Below are positions 18,576-28,136 of a DNA stretch of 64,000 nucleotides, piece after piece. Location: assembly GCF_001546115.1 (NCBI RefSeq), contig NZ_KQ955208.1, forward strand, positions 978,021-1,042,020, read 5' to 3'. The notes beneath the pieces were generated by a model. It saw nothing but the letters and a program-made list of their open reading frames with translations, searched no databases and was not told where the DNA came from. This stretch comes from Paracoccus aminovorans (GTDB lineage: Bacteria > Pseudomonadota > Alphaproteobacteria > Rhodobacterales > Rhodobacteraceae). The stretch's first letter is position 1; every line of letters starts with the position of its first letter. A program made the translations under genes and the position numbers.

Positions 18576-20485
18576 TTGCCGCCCTTTTCCTTGGGCTTGG
18601 CCTCGGCCTTGCCGCGCGCGGGCAGGCTGGAGCGGATGTTGCCGAACAGGTCGGGCCGGTGGCCGTGCATCGACATGATCGTGTACTGCTGGATGATGGT
18701 GATGGTATTGTTGGTGATCCAGTACAGCACCAGCCCCGAGGCGAAGCCGCCCAGCATGAACATGAAGATCCAGGGCATCCAGGCGAAGATCATCTTCTGC
18801 GCCGGATCGGCCGGGGCCGGGTTCAACCGCTGCTGCATCCACATCGAGATGCCCAGCACGATGGCCAGCGCCGGCAGGGTGAAGCTGTGCAGGAAGCTGC
18901 CCTGGCCCGGCGTCGTCCAGGGCAGCAGGCCGAACAGGTTCCACAGGCTGGACGGATCGGGCGCCGAGAGGTCGCGGATCCAGCCGATCCAGGGCGCGTG
19001 CCGCAGCTCGATGGTGACGAAGATCACCTTGTAGAGCGAGAAGAAGATCGGGATCTGCAGCAGCACCGGCAAACAGCCCGCGGCGGGGTTCACCTTTTCG
19101 CGCTTGTAGAGCTCCATCACCTCTTTCTGGTATTTCATCCGGTCGTCGCCGGTGCGTTCCTTCAGCGCCTCCATCTGCGGCTGCAATTCCTTCATCTTGG
19201 CCATCGAGATGTAGGATTTGCGCGCCAGCGGGAAGACCAGCAGCTTCAGGATGAAGGTCAGGCCGATGATCGACCAGCCCATGTTGCCGATGAAGCCGTG
19301 CAGCCAGTGCAGCAGGCGGAAGATCGGCTTGGTCAGGAAGTAGAACCAGCCCCAGTCGATGGAATCGACGAAACGGTCGATGCCGGGGGTCTGCTGGTAG
19401 CCGTTGATCGTCTCCCAGACCTTGGCGCCGGCGAAGAGATAGCTGGACGAGGTGCCGGTCGCGCCCGGGGCCACGGTCTGCATCGGCATCCGGGTCTCGG
19501 TCTGATAGATGTCGGCGCCGGGGGCGTATTTCACCACGGCGGTGAAGGCGTTGCCCGGCGCGGGCGCCAGCGTGGTCATCCAGTATTTGTCGGTGAAGCC
19601 GACCCAGCCGTTTTCCTGGACCTCGATCAGCTGCGCCGGGCCTTCGCCGGCCACGGGGGCCAGGTCGGGCAGGTTCTTGTATTTCTCCTCGAGCAGCTTG
19701 CCGTCGGTCATGCCGACGACGCCCTCGTGCAGGACGAAGAAGTTCTGGGTGTCCGGCTTGCCGTGGCGCGCAAGAATGCCATAGGGCGCGGCGGCGAAGG
19801 GCGCGGTGCCGGTGTTCTCGACCGATTGGGTGACGGTGAACAGGAACTTGTCGTCAAGCTCATAGACCCGGCGGAAGATCTGGCCGGCGCCATTGTCCCA
19901 AGCCAGCGTGACCGGCTGGCCCGGCGCCAGGGTGGTGCCGGATTCGACCTGCCACAGCGTTGCCGGTCCGGGCACCAGGGCGGGGTCGGTGCCGGGGCCG
20001 GGCATCCAGCCATAGACCGCGTAATAGGGTTTCTGCACCGCCGGCTGCAGGCCGCCGCCGGGGGCGACCGGGCTGCCCTCGGCCTTCAGCGCGGGCATGG
20101 TCGTGGGCGACAGCAGCCGGACGAAGGGCGAATTCGGATCCAGCGTCTCATGATAGCCGGTCAGCTCCAGATCGTCGATCCGGCCCCCGGCCAGCGAGAT
20201 CGAGCCGGCGAGCGAGGGGGATTCGATCTTGAGCCGCTGGGCCTGGGCCGAGGGATCGCTGCTGGCCGCGTCGGCGGTCGCGAGCGCGGGGGCGGCGCCT
20301 TGGGTGCTGCCGGCCGGAGCGCCGGGCTGCGCCGCGCCATCCTGGGCCGCACCGCCCTGGGCCGAGCTTTGCGCCGGCTCCTGCGCCGGGGGCGCGGGCT
20401 CGGGGGCGAAAAAGATCGACCAGACGAGCATGACGAGGGCCGAAAGCACCATCGCCAGGATGAGGTTGCGATTGTTGTCTTGCAT
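18572..20485 (-). CDS. yidC: Membrane protein insertase YidC
   Basis: A 637-residue inner-membrane insertase and Sec partner. It has an N-terminal anchor (about 7-25), a Pro/Ala/Gln-rich linker, and a large periplasmic P1 domain (about 75-380). Five C-terminal transmembrane helices follow, with the conserved SIIGLTFILKLLVFPLARKS, containing the groove Arg, and INPAAGCLPVLLQ-like region. The C terminus is basic (KAEAKPKEKGGK). The length is typical of Gram-negative YidC (550-640). It is the start of the overlapping yidC-MOSC-engB unit. Confidence 0.95.
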   Translation of the reverse strand: MQDNNRNLILAMVLSALVMLVWSIFFAPEPAPPAQEPAQSSAQGGAAQDGAAQPGAPAGSTQGAAPALATADAASSDPSAQAQRLKIESPSLAGSISLAGGRIDDLELTGYHETLDPNSPFVRLLSPTTMPALKAEGSPVAPGGGLQPAVQKPYYAVYGWMPGPGTDPALVPGPATLWQVESGTTLAPGQPVTLAWDNGAGQIFRRVYELDDKFLFTVTQSVENTGTAPFAAAPYGILARHGKPDTQNFFVLHEGVVGMTDGKLLEEKYKNLPDLAPVAGEGPAQLIEVQENGWVGFTDKYWMTTLAPAPGNAFTAVVKYAPGADIYQTETRMPMQTVAPGATGTSSSYLFAGAKVWETINGYQQTPGIDRFVDSIDWGWFYFLTKPIFRLLHWLHGFIGNMGWSIIGLTFILKLLVFPLARKSYISMAKMKELQPQMEALKERTGDDRMKYQKEVMELYKREKVNPAAGCLPVLLQIPIFFSLYKVIFVTIELRHAPWIGWIRDLSAPDPSSLWNLFGLLPWTTPGQGSFLHSFTLPALAIVLGISMWMQQRLNPAPADPAQKMIFAWMPWIFMFMLGGFASGLVLYWITNNTITIIQQYTIMSMHGHRPDLFGNIRSSLPARGKAEAKPKEKGGK

Positions 20486-21237
20486 TCCGGACCAGCCCTT
20501 CGTCTTGACCCCAGCCAGAGGGTTCGGGCCGCTTCAACAGAAGCGACCGGCAAAGGTCAAGGGAATTTGCCCGAAACCGCCGGAACGCGGCCCTCGGGCA
20601 GAGGCCGCGGGCGGCGCCCGGGCGCACGCGACAGGGTCGGCCTTGGCCTGGATCGCTTGCGTTGATCGAGCAGCGCAAAAGGTGGAGCGGCCCGGTGGAC
20701 AAGCCGGCGAGAGCCTTTGCCGCCGGATGCTCCGGGGCGTGGCCTGCGCAAGAAAGATGCGCCGGAACGCAACCCATGGGCAGATCCAGCGGTCCGCACC
20801 TGACCGCATCGCGACAGGGGCCAACTTCGGCCTGGATCGCGTGCATCGGAACGCGGCGCCGGATCAACTGAGGGAGCGCGGCGGCTCGGGAGACGCCTTG
20901 GCAGCCGTGGCCGGCGGAGAGCGCGCTTGTCGACGGCTGGTCCGCAGCGGCCGGCGCAGAAGGGATGCAAGCGAGCATGTCTTTTGGTCAACGAGCGCCT
21001 TCATCGAGGCGCGGGGACCTTTCTGCTGCATCCCCTCAAGCAGCGAGATCTGCGCGTCCCGGCTGCCGCGGCATGTTCCGAGCATAAAGGAAGATCCGCC
21101 CTTGCGCCGGTGGCCGCAGGCGACGCTCGAATCGGCCCGAACGGCCAGCCTTCGGGCGGCGCGAGAGGCAAAGCGTTCCGACTGGCGTGCCGATACCTGA
21201 GCTGGTCGGGGCATGGCGCCCCGACGAAAGGAGGCAT
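20486..21237. other. 750-base gap between the EAL gene and yidC with no supported gene
   Basis: Open frames exist on both strands, but none resembles a known protein or has clear codon bias, and none has a good ribosome-binding site. The stretch holds an imperfect direct repeat of about 40 bases: copies begin near 20628 and 20809 (both CGCGACAGGG..., then GGCCTGGATCGC). The yidC promoter must lie in the part nearest 20486. It may contain a decayed gene. Confidence 0.5.
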
Positions 21238-22527
21238 TCAGCCTCTGCGGCGCAGGTCGAAGGCCAGCGGTAGCGAGCGGCCGTGCTCCAGCAGGAAATC
21301 ATCGACATCGGCCGCCGACATCGGCGGCGCCACCGCCGGTCCCTGCACGGCAGCAAAGCCGATCTGGGCCAGGAAGGCGTTCTCGTCCTGCGTCGCCACC
21401 CCGTCGGCCAGGGTCGCCAGCCGCAGATGCTCGGCCAGGGCCAGGATGGCCAGGATCATGCGCTGCTGGTCGGCGCGGCGGTCGCAATCGGCGACGAATT
21501 CGCGGCCGATGCGGACGCGGCCAACACCGAAGCGGCGCAGGTCGCCAAGGCCGGCGCTGCCGGTGCCGAAATCCCCCAGCGCCAGCGCGCAGCCCGCCGC
21601 CGCCAGCCGGTGCAGGCAGGCCGTCACCGGCACCCGGCCGCCGCTGCGGCCGATCGGCTCGCAAAGCTCGATCTCCAGCCGGCCGGGCAGCAGGTCGTGG
21701 CGGTCCAGCTCCCACAGGATCGAGTCGGCCAGCAGGGGATCGGCCAGCATCCGGTCCGAAAACGGCAGCGTCAGCCGCGGCACCGCCGCGCCCATGCGGT
21801 CCCAGCCCTTCAGGCAATCCAGCGCCTGGCGCAGGACATGGGTCGCGACATGGCTCAGCGTCTCGTCGTCGAGCCGGGGCTCGATCTCGTCGAGGTCGCG
21901 GCTTTCCGCATTGTCCATGCGCAGCCGCGTCAGCACGCGCAGCCCCAGCACCGCGCCGGTGTCGCAGCAGATCTGCGGCTGGAAGAGCAGGCCGATGCGG
22001 TCCAGCGTCAGCGCCGGCGCGGCGGCCGGAGCGGGCTCGGCGCCCGGAACCGGCATCTCGACGAACCGCAGCTGGCCGGCCGGCGACAGCGGGTCGCAGC
22101 CCTGCAAGGCCGCGCGGCCATGGGCGTAAAGCGCCGCCGGATCGGCCGCGCCGGTCTCGTCGCCGACGATGACCGCATTCACCACCGGGCAGATGCGCAG
22201 GTCGGGCAACTCGACCCCCCGGCCGCAGATCGCCTGCAACCGGGCCAAAAGCCCGGGCACGGCCTGCTGGCGACCGATGGCGAAAAGGCCCAGCACCTCG
22301 GCCGAGCCGGGGCTGCGCAGCTGCGGCAGCAGCCGCATCTCGGCCACCAGCCGGCGGGTCAGCTGGTCCAGCAGCAGCTCCATGACCTGCGGGCCAAGGC
22401 CGCCGCGCAGCGTATCGACATTCTCGAGCCGCAGCACCAGGGCCAGCCGCGTCCGATGCGGTGCCCCGCCATCGCCCTTGACCAGCCGTGCCAGACGCGC
22501 CGCCGCCGCCCCGATTCCGTAAGCCAT
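21238..22527 (-). CDS. EAL-domain protein with a degenerate active site
   Basis: A 429-residue protein. The first 150 residues are a GGDEF-like fold without a GGDEF motif; residues about 175-420 are an EAL domain. Catalytic positions appear lost: the EAL motif region reads LRVLTRL, the metal-binding DDFGTG is GDFGTG, the Lys position reads VRIGREF, and the EGVE glutamate is Asp (ADGVAT). One Glu in LEIELCEP is kept. It is therefore predicted to bind or sense c-di-GMP, or act through protein contacts, rather than hydrolyse it (inference). It lies between ttcA and yidC in the minus-strand series. Confidence 0.75.
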   Translation of the reverse strand: MAYGIGAAAARLARLVKGDGGAPHRTRLALVLRLENVDTLRGGLGPQVMELLLDQLTRRLVAEMRLLPQLRSPGSAEVLGLFAIGRQQAVPGLLARLQAICGRGVELPDLRICPVVNAVIVGDETGAADPAALYAHGRAALQGCDPLSPAGQLRFVEMPVPGAEPAPAAAPALTLDRIGLLFQPQICCDTGAVLGLRVLTRLRMDNAESRDLDEIEPRLDDETLSHVATHVLRQALDCLKGWDRMGAAVPRLTLPFSDRMLADPLLADSILWELDRHDLLPGRLEIELCEPIGRSGGRVPVTACLHRLAAAGCALALGDFGTGSAGLGDLRRFGVGRVRIGREFVADCDRRADQQRMILAILALAEHLRLATLADGVATQDENAFLAQIGFAAVQGPAVAPPMSAADVDDFLLEHGRSLPLAFDLRRRG

Positions 22528-22587
22528 TCCCCAGTCCCGAATCTTGTTCTCCAGGGACCAGTCTAGGCCGCGAAGTTTTTCGTTCGG

Positions 22588-23523
22588 TTAATGTTCGCGC
22601 AGCCGCGGCACGTCTTTTTCATTAAAATCCGACATATCCGGGCTGAGCGCGGTGAAATCGAACAGCGCCGGGTCCGGCAGATGCGAGGGGCGCACGTTCA
22701 TCAGCGCCCGGAACATCACCTGGCGGCGGCCCGGGCTGCGCGTCTCCCATTCGTCCAACAGCTTCTTCACCTGCATGCGCTGCAAGCCCTCCTGGCTGCC
22801 GCAAAGATCGCAGGGGATCACCGGATAGTGCATCGCCCGGGCAAAGCGGTCGCAATCGGCCTCGGCCACGAAGGCCAGCGGGCGCAGCACGTTCAGGTCG
22901 CCCTCTTCGTTCAGCAGCTTCGGCGGCATCGAGGCCAGCCGTCCGCCGTGGAACAGGTTCATGAAGAAGGTTTCCAGGATGTCGTCGCGGTGATGGCCCA
23001 GCACCACGGCCTGGCAGCCCTCTTCGCGCGCGATGCGATATAGATTGCCGCGCCGCAGCCGCGAACACAGCGCGCAATAGGTCCGGCCGGCCGGCACCTT
23101 TTCCTTCACGATGGAATAGGTGTCCTGGTATTCGATGCGATGCGCGACCTGCCGGTCGGTCAGGAATTCGGGCAGCACCGTCGCCGGAAAGCCGGGCTGG
23201 CCCTGGTCGAGGTTGCAGGCCAGCAGCTCGACCGGCAAAAGCCCGCGCCATTTCAGCTCGTGCAGCACCGCGAGCAGCGTGTAGCTGTCCTTGCCGCCCG
23301 AGAGGCAGACCAGCCAGCGGTCGCCGGGGCGGATCATGTCATAGGTCTCGATGGCGGCGCGGGTTTCGCGCACCAGGCGCTTTCTCAGCTTGCGGAACTC
23401 GGTCGAGGACGGGGCGCCGCGAAACAGCGGGTGGATGTCCTCGGGGCCGTCGAAGGCCTCGGTCTCGTCGGAGAGCTGGTCCCGCATGATGTCCTCGTCG
23501 CGCCTTGGCGCCTTGAATAGCAT
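22588..23523 (-). CDS. ttcA: tRNA 2-thiocytidine(32) synthetase TtcA
   Basis: A 311-residue Fe-S ATP pyrophosphatase that thiolates cytidine 32 in certain tRNAs. It carries the PP-loop SGGKDS (75-80) and the cysteine pairs CALC (150-153) and CDLC (238-241) that ligate the cluster. The length fits the family (about 290-315). It lies 15 bases after yidD, so the rpmH-rnpA-yidD-ttcA order suggests one transcript for tRNA and ribosome functions. Confidence 0.93.
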   Translation of the reverse strand: MLFKAPRRDEDIMRDQLSDETEAFDGPEDIHPLFRGAPSSTEFRKLRKRLVRETRAAIETYDMIRPGDRWLVCLSGGKDSYTLLAVLHELKWRGLLPVELLACNLDQGQPGFPATVLPEFLTDRQVAHRIEYQDTYSIVKEKVPAGRTYCALCSRLRRGNLYRIAREEGCQAVVLGHHRDDILETFFMNLFHGGRLASMPPKLLNEEGDLNVLRPLAFVAEADCDRFARAMHYPVIPCDLCGSQEGLQRMQVKKLLDEWETRSPGRRQVMFRALMNVRPSHLPDPALFDFTALSPDMSDFNEKDVPRLREH

Positions 23524-23538
23524 GAAACCGCCGCGGGG

Positions 23539-23781
23539 TCAGTCCCGCGGTTGCGCCTTTGCCCCCGGCACCGGGTCGAAGCCGTGCCCGCCCCAGGGAT
23601 GGCAGCGGCAGATGCGCCGCGCGGCCAGGAAGCCGCCCTTGATGCCGCCGTGCAGCTCCAGCGCCTCGAGCGCATAGGCCGAGCAGGTCGGCTGGAAGCG
23701 GCAGCCATGCCCGACCCAGGGGCTGGCGACCAGGCGATAGCCGCGCACCGGCAGCGCCAGCAGCCGGGCCAGCGGGGTCAT
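23539..23781 (-). CDS. yidD: Membrane protein insertion efficiency factor YidD
   Basis: An 80-residue protein with the family core: CRFQPTCSAYALEALELHGG, then RRICRCHPWGGHGFDPVP. It holds three conserved cysteines. It helps YidC-dependent insertion at the inner membrane. It overlaps rnpA by 4 bases. Confidence 0.94.
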   Translation of the reverse strand: MTPLARLLALPVRGYRLVASPWVGHGCRFQPTCSAYALEALELHGGIKGGFLAARRICRCHPWGGHGFDPVPGAKAQPRD

Positions 23782-24200
23782 TTGCCGTGCACCCGCGCCA
23801 GCGCGGATGCCAGATCGGCGCGCAGCTCGGCGAAGTCGCGGCTGACGGTGGCGCCCGGACGCCCGACCAGCACATAGTCCCAGCCGGGACGCGCCGCGGC
23901 CGGCAGGACCTCGCGCGCCAGCGCCCGCAGCCGGCGCTTGGCGCGGTTGCGGGTCACGGCATTGCCGATCTTCTTGGAGCAGGTGAAGCCGACGCGGATG
24001 CCCTGCCCCGCCTCGTCCGCCTCGCGGTGGCGGGCCTGCAGCAGGAAGCCCGGCATGCCCTGGCGGCGGGCCGAGGCCGCGCGCAGGAAATCCGCCCGCT
24101 TGCGCAGCACCTCGAGCGCGAAAACGCCAGAAGCCGCCCTGTCCGGGATCGCATCGGCGACGGTCCGGCCAGCGGCGGCGACTTCGTGGGTGCTGTCCAT
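23778..24200 (-). CDS. rnpA: Ribonuclease P protein component
   Basis: A 140-residue basic protein that assists the RNase P RNA in tRNA 5' maturation. The signature is GFTCSKKIGNAVTRNRAKRR; LRKRADFLRAASARRQ near residue 32 is the usual N-terminal motif. The first about 28 residues are not conserved in the family, so translation may start further in. It lies 34 bases after rpmH. Confidence 0.9.
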   Translation of the reverse strand: MDSTHEVAAAGRTVADAIPDRAASGVFALEVLRKRADFLRAASARRQGMPGFLLQARHREADEAGQGIRVGFTCSKKIGNAVTRNRAKRRLRALAREVLPAAARPGWDYVLVGRPGATVSRDFAELRADLASALARVHGK

Positions 24201-24234
24201 CAGGGAAAGCCCGCGCCGTGGCGCGCGTCAGGGC

Positions 24235-24372
24235 TTACGCGCTGAGCGACTTGCGGCCCTTGGCGCGGCGGGCGTTCAGCACGCGGCGGCCGCCTTTGGT
24301 CGCCATGCGCGCGCGGAAGCCGTGGCGACGGGCGCGAACCAGGTTCGACGGCTGGTAGGTGCGTTTCGACAT
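24235..24372 (-). CDS. rpmH: 50S ribosomal protein L34
   Basis: A 45-codon gene, read [19 protein letters not shown] and ending [10 protein letters not shown]. It is a near-canonical L34, strongly basic. It is the first gene of the minus-strand series rpmH-rnpA-yidD-ttcA. Its promoter should lie in 24373-24620, opposite the sensor kinase. Confidence 0.97.
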   Translation of the reverse strand: MSKRTYQPSNLVRARRHGFRARMATKGGRRVLNARRAKGRKSLSA

Positions 24373-24622
24373 CTTTCAACTCCGGGTCAGGGCGTGTCAG
24401 GGTATGGGCAGCCGGCCCACGCAGGACGCGCCGGTCATTCGAGGCCCGCTGGATAGTCGCCCCCGCCCGCCAAGTCAACCACAATAGCGGCATTTTCGGC
24501 GCGCTCTCGCCGCGGGGGCCGGCCGATGGAACCCGGGCAATGTCACGCATGTTTGAACTGCACGGCCTTTGCCATTATGTGAAGCAGCGAGCGCCGAGAC
24601 GAGGGGAAACGCGAAACCTGCC

Positions 24623-26047
24623 ATGGCCCTGAACACGCTTTCCGGCCGATTCGCCCTGCTGACGGGCATTTTCGTGCTGCTGGCCGAATTGCTGATCCTG
24701 CTGCCCTCGCTTGCGAACTACCGGCTGGATTTCCTGGAATCGCGCCTGGAGCGGGCGCAGATCGCCAGCCTTGCGCTGCTGGCGACCGACGAATCGCTGG
24801 CCTCGGAGCTGGAATCGGAACTGCTGGAGAACGCCGGCGTCTTCAACGTGGTGCTGCGCCGGAACGACGTGCGCCAGCTGGTGCTGTCCTCGCCGATTCC
24901 GGGGCCGATCTCGGCCACCTACGACCTGCGCGAGCAGCCGTTCTGGAGCTCGGCGCGCGATGCGCTGGCCCAGCTTTTCGATCCGCAGAACAAGGTGATC
25001 CGCATCATCGGCGCTCCGGTCAACCAGGCCGGCCAGCTGATCGAGATCACCATGGACACGGCCCGGCTGCGCACCGAGATGATCGACTACGGGTTGCGGC
25101 TGCTGGCGATCTCGGCCGCTTTCTCGATCCTGACGGCGCTGCTTCTGAACATCGCGGCGCAAAGGCTGCTGCTGGTGCCGATCCGGCGCGTCATCAGCCA
25201 CATGACTGCCTATGCCGGCGCGCCCGAGGACGCCCGCGCCATCATCACCCCCACCGCCCGCCTGGCCGAGTTGAACGAGGCCGAGACGGCGCTGGCCGCC
25301 ATGCAGCGCACCGTGACCTCGGCCCTGAAGCAGAAGGACCGGCTGGCGCAGCTGGGCCAGGCGGTGGCGCGCATCAGCCACGACCTGCGCAATATCCTGA
25401 CCACGGCGCAGATCTTTGCCGACCGGCTGGAGACCAGCGCCGACCCCGCCGTGCGCCGCGCCGCGCCCAAGCTGGTCAACTCGATCAGCCGCGCGGTGAA
25501 TCTGTGCGAGACCACGCTGGCCTTCGGCAAGGCCGAGGAGCCGGCGCCGTCGCTGTCGCGTTTCAACCTTTCCGCGCTGGTGACCGAGGTGACCGAGGGC
25601 GAGGCGCTGGCCGCCGACCGGCTGGACGGGGCCGAGCCCATCGAGTTCCTGACCGACGTGCCGCCCGGCCTGTCGGTCAGGGCCGACCGCGACCAGCTGT
25701 TTCGGGTGCTGTCGAACCTGGTGCGCAATGCCCGCCAGGCCATCGAGGCCACGCGCCAGCCCGGCACCATCGAGATCGGCGCCGGCGAGGACGAGCAGGA
25801 ATGGTGGATCCGCATCGGCGACACCGGCCCCGGCCTGCCGAAGAAGGCGCGCGACTTCCTGTTCCAGCCCTTCTCGGGCGGCTCGCGCAAGGGCGGCACC
25901 GGGCTGGGGCTGGCCATCGCCGCCGACCTGGTGCGCAACCACGGCGGCCGGTTGGAGCTTCTGCGCAGCGACGAGGACGGCACCCAGTTCATCCTGCACC
26001 TGCCGCGCGAGCTGGCGATCCCGGTGTCGCGGGCCGAAATCGCCTGA
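24623..26047 (+). CDS. Sensor histidine kinase
   Basis: A 474-residue membrane kinase. TM1 lies at about 11-30, a short periplasmic sensor at 31-155, TM2 at 157-178 and a HAMP-like linker to about 235. A HisKA domain follows with ISHDLRNILTTAQ (phospho-acceptor H253), then an HATPase_c domain with the N-box LSNLVRNARQAI and glycine boxes GDTGPGLP and GGTGLGLAI. No response regulator gene is adjacent, so its partner is elsewhere. The start at MALNTLSG is chosen over an upstream frame start because the hydrophobic helix follows it directly. Confidence 0.88.
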   Translation: MALNTLSGRFALLTGIFVLLAELLILLPSLANYRLDFLESRLERAQIASLALLATDESLASELESELLENAGVFNVVLRRNDVRQLVLSSPIPGPISATYDLREQPFWSSARDALAQLFDPQNKVIRIIGAPVNQAGQLIEITMDTARLRTEMIDYGLRLLAISAAFSILTALLLNIAAQRLLLVPIRRVISHMTAYAGAPEDARAIITPTARLAELNEAETALAAMQRTVTSALKQKDRLAQLGQAVARISHDLRNILTTAQIFADRLETSADPAVRRAAPKLVNSISRAVNLCETTLAFGKAEEPAPSLSRFNLSALVTEVTEGEALAADRLDGAEPIEFLTDVPPGLSVRADRDQLFRVLSNLVRNARQAIEATRQPGTIEIGAGEDEQEWWIRIGDTGPGLPKKARDFLFQPFSGGSRKGGTGLGLAIAADLVRNHGGRLELLRSDEDGTQFILHLPRELAIPVSRAEIA

Positions 26048-26145
26048 AACCACGGGCATTCGCGGGGGTGCGGAAAAAGATTTCCGAAAAGGCGATTTTG
26101 GCCTTGCACCCCCCCGGAGCTATCTCTAGATAACCGCCTCACAGC

Positions 26146-26222
26146 GGACCCGTAGCTCAGCTGGATAGAGCACCAGACTACGAATCTGGGGGTCGGGCGT
26201 TCGAATCGCTCCGGGTCCGCCA
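26146..26222 (+). tRNA. tRNA-Arg (ACG)
   Basis: A 77-nt cloverleaf. The acceptor arm GGACCCG (26146-26152) pairs with CGGGTCC (26212-26218), and CCA is encoded at 26220-26222. The anticodon loop CTACGAA has anticodon ACG at 26180-26182, which reads CGN arginine codons after A-to-I editing. The T loop is TTCGAAT. It is followed by decayed DNA, as is common at tRNA integration sites. Confidence 0.95.
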
Positions 26223-28136
26223 TTTATCCCATTGAAGATGCTAAGCAATTAGAGCGCCTCCTGGCTGGGGGATACGGTGGTTTGCAGCCGGTTTGCAAGG
26301 CTGTTCTCAATGCCAGATCGCCGCCTTGGATAGCGCCGGGGTCATGGCCGGAATTTCTCCAGAATGCGCGTGGCCGATTGCAACATGTGGCCGGTGGCGG
26401 CGCAAATCTGCGGGAGGGCGTTGTGTGTCCGACCACCACGCTAGACACGTCCAGAATGTAGTTTCGCGTGCCGCTGCCACCGAAGACCGCCGCGTTCGGT
26501 ATAAATTTGGTGGCGTCCAGGATATCCCCATCCGATCGACACCGTGGATCGGAGTCTTTGATGACCCTGCCCTTCGGCCCGCCCCCGGGGTATTTCTGCA
26601 ACAAAGTAGATGCGCCTTTCCCCCCTGGCACGGTTTCTTCGTTCTGAAAATACCCCGGCGTTACGGGACATCTGATTTGAAGGCTGCGGGATATCCGGTT
26701 GAGGGCGGGACAGGCGGAAAATCCCACGATTGCGAGGGTTTCTCAGCCGCGGCCAGGAAGAGCGGCGGGGACAACAGGATCGAAGGGTCGCGCGAAAGCC
26801 ATCGCGCGCCGATTTGGCCGATCTGAAGAGCGGCTTTGTGAAGTCCTTGCGAGGCTTTCGTGAACGTTCCAAGACCCTGCGACTACCGGCCCTCCGCGAC
26901 GGGGAGCCGGCTTCTCTCGGCGAGGTATGCGCCATTCCCTGATATATCCGGGGCGGCGCGCATCGGCCGCGGCACGCGGTCGAAGACACAGAACAGGATG
27001 CCGCGCTGCTGATCGAACGGCACGTTGCGCAGCTCGACCACCAGCTGGATCCGCCGCGTCAGGGCCGGCTCTTGCGAAGCGATCAGGATGCCGGTCGCGT
27101 CGCCCGACCGCGCGAAGTCCTCGCTGGCATGACTGCGGCGCAGCGGTTGAGCTTGCCAGGACCGACTTCAATCTGTGGTTGCACCATACCTTCGCGGCGC
27201 CTCGCGGCGGCTCTTGGGGCAGGTTTCGGAAATCGCCGCCGCAGGTCCAGCGCAGGAACAGGATGCGATTTCCATGCGGTTTTCGATCTGCGCCCGGGTC
27301 GGCGCCGCACCCTCGGCTTCGGCCGGAACCGCGTCCAGCTCCTGGCGCATGGCGGCGGTGCGCGTGCCATAGGATGGGCGGATCTCCCATTCCGCCCGGC
27401 CTCGGGCGTCCAGTGCTTTCCCTTCATAGTGAAGGCGCACTTGAGTCCAGAAATCCCGTGCCCGTCATCGAGCCCTACGCCGGACGAACCAGCCGACCGC
27501 ATCGAACAGCTGGATTTCGGCCCGAGCGTTGCATGCTGTCGCAGCGGATGCTCGAGCGTGGCGCCATGTTCAAGGATATGAAGGAAGGGCGGCTGCCGCC
27601 GACATGAGCTTTAATCCACGACGCCGAGGGCAGGCTGGACCGCTGCGCTGCAGAAATCGCTGAACGGCAAGTTCGTCTTCCTGAAATCAATCCGGCCTGC
27701 AACCGATGCGTTGCAGGGTGCACGCTGGCTGCAGCTGCGATGAAGATGAGGGCGGACGGACGCAATCCCGTCATGGGACCATGCCCAGTGATGCTGGCTC
27801 GCCCTCATGGGGAAATATGCGCCAGTATCCGCCGAAATCAAGCGCCCGCGAGTTGCCCTGCGATTGCCTTTCAAAGCGCGACGAAAGGGCTTGGCAGAGA
27901 TCGCAATCGTGCGCGCGGCCGAGCTGCGCGACGAGGGTATCCGAGCGCGGACCGACTGGGCCGGCATGGGCCAGCGGCAAAGTCGCGGCGCGGGAATACC
28001 AGGGCATTTTCTGCCGATTCTGTCGCCCAGGACTTTCCATCAGACCCCGCTTCACGGGGAGCCCGCAGGGCGGAGCCCAGCCGCCGCGCGCGGGGCGCGG
28101 TCGCAGGGGTATCGGGAAAACGGTGAAAGCGCGCCG
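26223..28136. other. Decayed accessory stretch downstream of tRNA-Arg(ACG)
   Basis: Nineteen hundred bases without an intact gene that can be named. It contains a prophage left-end copy (26656-26940). On the minus strand between about 26950 and 27440 short segments in shifting frames look protein-like (for example ALDARGRAEWEIRPSYGTRT and ILFCVFDRVPRPMRA), suggesting the wreck of one or more genes. I do not recognise their family. The final bases (28109-28132) match an intergenic repeat seen near map. The position after a tRNA suggests an old integrated element. Confidence 0.5.
26656..26940 (+). repeat. Copy of the Mu-like prophage left end
   Basis: About 285 bases closely resemble 43951-44215, the left end of the prophage. 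Shared blocks include TTACGGGACATC, ATATCCGGTTGAGGGCGG, GGGGACAACAGGAT, GAAGGGTCG, GAGGCTTTCG and CCTCCGC. The terminal T of the TG end is C here. No phage genes follow, so it is a solo, degraded end. Confidence 0.75.

Noticed and set aside
18659..20665. A 668-codon plus-strand frame opposite yidC
   Set aside because: Antisense shadow; yidC is complete with all helices on the other strand.
20148..20978. A 276-codon minus-strand frame reaching from the gap into yidC
   Set aside because: It is out of frame with yidC over most of its length and Cys/Pro/Arg-rich without any recognisable motif.
26224..26727. A 167-codon minus-strand gene after tRNA-Arg
   Set aside because: It crosses the phage-end repeat, lacks a start signal, and shows no family resemblance.
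27771..28055. A tRNA fragment or gene suggested by VAQLGRAHDC in a minus-strand frame
   Set aside because: That string often arises from tRNA genes, but no cloverleaf or anticodon arm can be folded here.
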